Source of the DNA: Bacillota bacterium
GTDB taxonomy: Bacteria > Bacillota > Sulfobacillia > JAJZIM01 > JAJZBP01
Reading direction: 5' to 3'
DNA length: 7,866 nt
Assembly: GCA_021798855.1 (NCBI GenBank)
Contig: JAJZBP010000095.1
Coordinates: 1 to 7,866 of the forward strand
Part shown: positions 5,953-7,866 of the stretch, in pieces
Layout of the letters: each line of letters begins with the position of its first letter
Numbering within the stretch: position 1 is the stretch's first letter
Translations under genes and position numbers: made by a program
The notes under the pieces: generated by a model
Database searches by the model: none
Seen by the model: the letters and a program-made list of their open reading frames with translations, nothing else
Told to the model about the DNA's origin: nothing

Positions 5953-6471
5953 TTAAAGGAAAAGAATGGCCAGGAGAATTCCGCCCAGGTAGCCGAGGTA
6001 ACTCCAAAGGCGCATACCCCTGGCCTCCTCGCCCCTAGCGGTGTCTTCTTCCATTCTCACCCTCTCGATGGCCAGATTCAGGTGCCGGAGTTGATCCTGC
6101 CTACCGGAAACACCCAGGGCCGGCCCCAGGTCGCCCAGGATCGACAATTCCCGGTCGTGCAAGGACGTTTGCGGGTATACCCGCGCCAGCGCCTGCGACC
6201 AAGCCTCGGCGGCCAGAATGTCACCCTTCTTGCCCAGGCCGGCGGCGGTACAACGGAAGATATCGGCGACGGGAGGTTCCAGACTCCTGGCCACTCGTTC
6301 GAGGGCCAGGGGCAGCGGGGTGGCGGCGTAATCGATCTCGGTTGCCAATAGGCGCAGACCCGTTCCCAAAGCGGCCACCTGCCTGGTCCGGCGGGTGAAG
6401 TTTGCCGCGATCAGGCGTCCCACGGAACTCACACCCATGGTCACCAGGATGAACCCAATCAGTTTCCACAG
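5953..6471 (-). CDS. spoIIIAB: Stage III sporulation protein AB, GspF/PilC-like membrane protein
   Basis: SpoIIIAB is an inner-membrane component of the mother-cell channel, structurally like the cytoplasmic domain of GspF/PilC platform proteins. The body is typical: an N-terminal hydrophobic segment (WKLIGFILVTMGVSSVG), then a helical domain with ATEIDYAATPLPLALERV, and a C-terminal membrane segment (LGYLGGILLAILFL). The first ATG/GTG/TTG in frame (GTG 6444) would remove half of the N-terminal membrane segment and has no ribosome binding site. In-frame codons between the upstream stop (TGA 6480) and GTG 6444 include CTG 6471. It gives 172 residues, the family's usual length, and sits 10 bases after GGAGG (6486-6482). 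I therefore choose CTG 6471, which overlaps the spoIIIAA end by 13 bases and implies translational coupling. Start codon is inferred; gene identity is secure. Confidence 0.9.
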   Translation of the reverse strand: MWKLIGFILVTMGVSSVGRLIAANFTRRTRQVAALGTGLRLLATEIDYAATPLPLALERVARSLEPPVADIFRCTAAGLGKKGDILAAEAWSQALARVYPQTSLHDRELSILGDLGPALGVSGRQDQLRHLNLAIERVRMEEDTARGEEARGMRLWSYLGYLGGILLAILFL

Positions 6472-7529
6472 AGGAAATCAACCTCCCCCTTCCTGTCCAC
6501 AGGCCGAATTCCTCCGGCGGCGCCGGTTGTACGGTCCGAAACACCCAATCGCCACGGCCCGGTGCATCTGCACACGCCGGCACCGTCGTGTACGGTTTCC
6601 ACCGTTCCCCGGCCCAGGGAATTGCCCAGAACAACGTAACGTTGGAATACGTTCCCTTCCCTAAGACAACCGAATCCGGCCCTGTTCCGGATGTCGGACC
6701 AATCCCGGGCATGGGCCGTGGCCAGGATCCGCACACCGGCGCGGGCGGCCTCGGACAAAGCCGCCGCCTCGGCTGCTCCGCCCAATTCGTCGGTGACGAT
6801 CACCTGGGGAGAAAGAGAACGCAGGATGTGCCACAAACCTTGCGTTTTTGGGCCGGCGTCCAAGACATCGGTGCGCGGACCGAGATCGAGTTGGGGGACG
6901 CCATCCAGAGAGCCGGCCAATTCCGAGCGCTCGTCCACCACCCCGACTTTGAGACCGGGCAGCCCCAACCGATCAACACCGGTGGAAATCTGTCGGATCA
7001 GATCCCGTAAAAGAGTGGTTTTGCCCCCCTGGGGCGGCGAAACGATCATGGTGTTTAAAAGAGCGCCCCCTTCCACCAAGTGGGGCAAAACCGTGGCGGC
7101 GACACCCGGCAACTCTTTGGCCAGGCGGATGTTCAGGGAAGTCACCCGCCCGAGGCGACTTTCTTCCGGCAGGAAACGACCGGCCAAACCGACCCGGTGC
7201 CCACCGGCGAGGGTCAAAAACCCCTGTCGCAACTCCTCTTCCAAGGCATAAACGGAGAAGCGAGCCATTCGTTGCCAGGTGGCCGCCACCTGTTCCGTGG
7301 TCACCCGGTAACCCTCGGATGCCCTTGGAGTCGGGTTCCCCCTCGGATTCAAAAAGAGTTCTCTTCCCTCAACACCCAGCGCCAGGGGTTGGCCGGAACG
7401 CAGGCGGATCTCCTCGATTTGCTCTCTCGTTTCCCAAGACAAGGTCAGGAGGATAGCCGCAACTTCCGTCGGCAGGTGGCACAGAACCTGTTCCTCCCAA
7501 AGTGGTCGCCGCCGGGGATGGACGGCCAC
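6459..7529 (-). CDS. spoIIIAA: Stage III sporulation protein AA, secretion-type ATPase
   Basis: This is the cytoplasmic AAA/RecA-type ATPase of the SpoIIIA-SpoIIQ complex, related to type II/IV secretion ATPases and thought to energise transport or assembly from the mother cell. Visible motifs (numbered from GTG 7529) are SPPQGGKTT at about 164-172 (Walker A, with the PPQxGKTT form usual in this family), VGVVDERSE at about 196-204 and VIVTDELGG at about 243-251 (Walker B region). The frame stays open upstream to a GTG at 7622, but that lies inside the proposed sigma-E promoter. GTG 7529 has GGGAG 10 bases upstream and sits just before LWEEQVLCHLP, where family members usually begin. The protein is then 356 residues, longer than the usual 310-330. 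The excess is a tail of about 38 residues after the conserved GTVE..HDGAG end, and it carries the spoIIIAB ribosome binding site. First gene of the operon. Confidence 0.93.
   Translation of the reverse strand: MAVHPRRRPLWEEQVLCHLPTEVAAILLTLSWETREQIEEIRLRSGQPLALGVEGRELFLNPRGNPTPRASEGYRVTTEQVAATWQRMARFSVYALEEELRQGFLTLAGGHRVGLAGRFLPEESRLGRVTSLNIRLAKELPGVAATVLPHLVEGGALLNTMIVSPPQGGKTTLLRDLIRQISTGVDRLGLPGLKVGVVDERSELAGSLDGVPQLDLGPRTDVLDAGPKTQGLWHILRSLSPQVIVTDELGGAAEAAALSEAARAGVRILATAHARDWSDIRNRAGFGCLREGNVFQRYVVLGNSLGRGTVETVHDGAGVCRCTGPWRLGVSDRTTGAAGGIRPVDRKGEVDFLCGN
6482..6490 (-). promoter_or_regulatory. Ribosome binding site supporting a CTG start for spoIIIAB
   Basis: The minus strand reads AGGGGGAGG inside the last codons of spoIIIAA, 10 bases before CTG 6471 and 37 bases before the first conventional start, GTG 6444. 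The spacing favours the CTG. Confidence 0.6.
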
Positions 7530-7603
7530 TGCCGCTTGGCTCCCGTTTGCCTTTTCGATGCTGCACGGTCCTTTCACTGAGAAGTCGAAGCGGGGTTCTG
7601 CTA

Positions 7604-7633
7604 AGAATATGAGGACGGGCACGGGTAATATGC
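7604..7633 (-). promoter_or_regulatory. Candidate sigma-E promoter of the spoIIIA operon
   Basis: The minus strand reads GCATATTA (7633-7626), 14 bases, then CATATTCT (7611-7604). The Bacillus subtilis sigma-E consensus is roughly KMATATWW, 14 bases, CATACAHT. The -35 matches at all eight positions, the spacer is exact, and the -10 matches 6 of 8. spoIIIA is a known sigma-E operon in B. subtilis, so this is the expected element in the expected place. Transcription would start near 7597, leaving an untranslated leader of about 68 bases before the chosen spoIIIAA start. There was no experimental or matrix-based scoring. Confidence 0.7.
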
Positions 7634-7640
7634 CGTTTAA

Positions 7641-7674
7641 AATAAAAAAAAGGAAACCATTGGTAGGCTTCCTT
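7641..7674 (-). terminator. Intrinsic terminator after the zinc-ribbon gene
   Basis: On the minus strand a 9-bp stem (7674-7666 with 7658-7650, one G-U pair) closes a 7-base loop. It is followed at once by TTTTTTTATT, a clear U-tract. It begins 22 bases after the zinc-ribbon stop codon and ends just upstream of the proposed spoIIIA promoter. It would insulate spoIIIA from read-through. Confidence 0.85.
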
Positions 7675-7696
7675 GGCGGAACAATGGAGATTTGGC

Positions 7697-7866
7697 TCAG
7701 TTCTCTGGGTGCCGGCTTGTTTTTTCCTCGGGTGGATCGTTATCCTCGGCCACCGCATAAACAACGCCGCCGCAATTGGGACAGGTGACCTGCACGCCTT
7801 CCTCACCCAAGCAGGATTCGCCGAACCGAACTTCTTCGCCGCAATGAGGACAGTCGGTCTCGACGT
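7697..7866 (-). CDS. Small zinc-ribbon protein, 3' end only (N-terminus outside window)
   Basis: This is the last 55 codons of a gene that enters from the right edge and stops at TGA (7699-7697). What is visible is a two-knuckle zinc ribbon: CPHCG and CPNCG, with 19 residues between the two CxxC pairs, followed by VVYAVAED and a short charged, disordered tail. Such a ribbon normally binds one structural zinc ion. Small proteins with an acidic coiled N-terminus and a C-terminal ribbon of this kind, some named 'CD1247 N-terminal domain-containing', are, as I recall, found near sporulation genes in clostridia. That assignment is inference, because the N-terminus is missing. The gene is followed by its own terminator, so it is probably transcribed separately from the spoIIIA operon. 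Function unknown. Confidence 0.7.
   Translation of the reverse strand, partial: VETDCPHCGEEVRFGESCLGEEGVQVTCPNCGGVVYAVAEDNDPPEEKTSRHPEN

Noticed and set aside
7530..7622. Upstream extension of spoIIIAA to GTG 7622
   Set aside because: The start codon would lie between the -35 and -10 of the sigma-E promoter candidate, and the added residues do not match the family.
1..7866. CRISPR array, insertion sequence, tRNA/rRNA, riboswitch or new defence-type system
   Set aside because: No repeated spacer structure, transposase, terminal repeats, cloverleaf or unassigned multi-gene cassette was visible; the window is accounted for by sporulation, lipid-metabolism and membrane genes.

Overview
The window reads as a core-chromosome segment of an endospore-forming, fairly high-G+C member of the Firmicutes (Bacillota), most likely an anaerobic clostridial lineage. 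It carries a complete spoIIIA operon (spoIIIAA to spoIIIAH). This operon is found only in endospore formers and builds the mother-cell side of the SpoIIIA-SpoIIQ 'feeding tube' between mother cell and forespore. The sequence alone does not settle the genus. Every gene I can support is on the minus strand, so the window is read from right to left; long plus-strand frames are mirror images of these genes.

Layout in transcription order. (1) 7697-7866: the 3' end of a small double-CxxC zinc-ribbon protein, followed by a good intrinsic terminator (7641-7674). (2) A candidate sigma-E promoter (7604-7633, 14-base spacer) lies directly after it. (3) 3228-7529: spoIIIAA (ATPase), AB, AC, AD, AE, AF and AG, mostly overlapping or separated by 0-40 bases. 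A 77-base GC-rich hairpin region precedes spoIIIAH (2623-3150). (4) A 132-base gap holds an inverted repeat at the operon end and a perfect extended -10 vegetative promoter. It drives accC (1117-2490), the biotin carboxylase subunit. The usual partner accB is not next to it. (5) After a 190-base gap comes a polytopic membrane protein (156-926). It overlaps by four bases a gene cut off at the left edge (1-159), whose N-terminus resembles DUF4129 proteins.

How the genes work together: in the engulfing mother cell sigma-E would switch on spoIIIA. SpoIIIAA is the cytoplasmic ATPase. AB (GspF/PilC-like), AC, AD, AE and AF form the membrane platform. AG and AH form rings in the intermembrane space, with AH binding forespore SpoIIQ. 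accC probably belongs to vegetative lipid (or other carboxylase) metabolism and is uncoupled from sporulation by its own promoter.

I found no mobile element, CRISPR array, RNA gene or new defence-type system. The points worth a second look are variations on a known machine: a SpoIIIAB that appears to start at CTG, a SpoIIIAG with a much shortened ring-forming insertion, a SpoIIIAE without its N-terminal signal segment, a G8 run at the AE/AF junction where a one-base slip would fuse the two proteins, and an accC without accB but with its own promoter.
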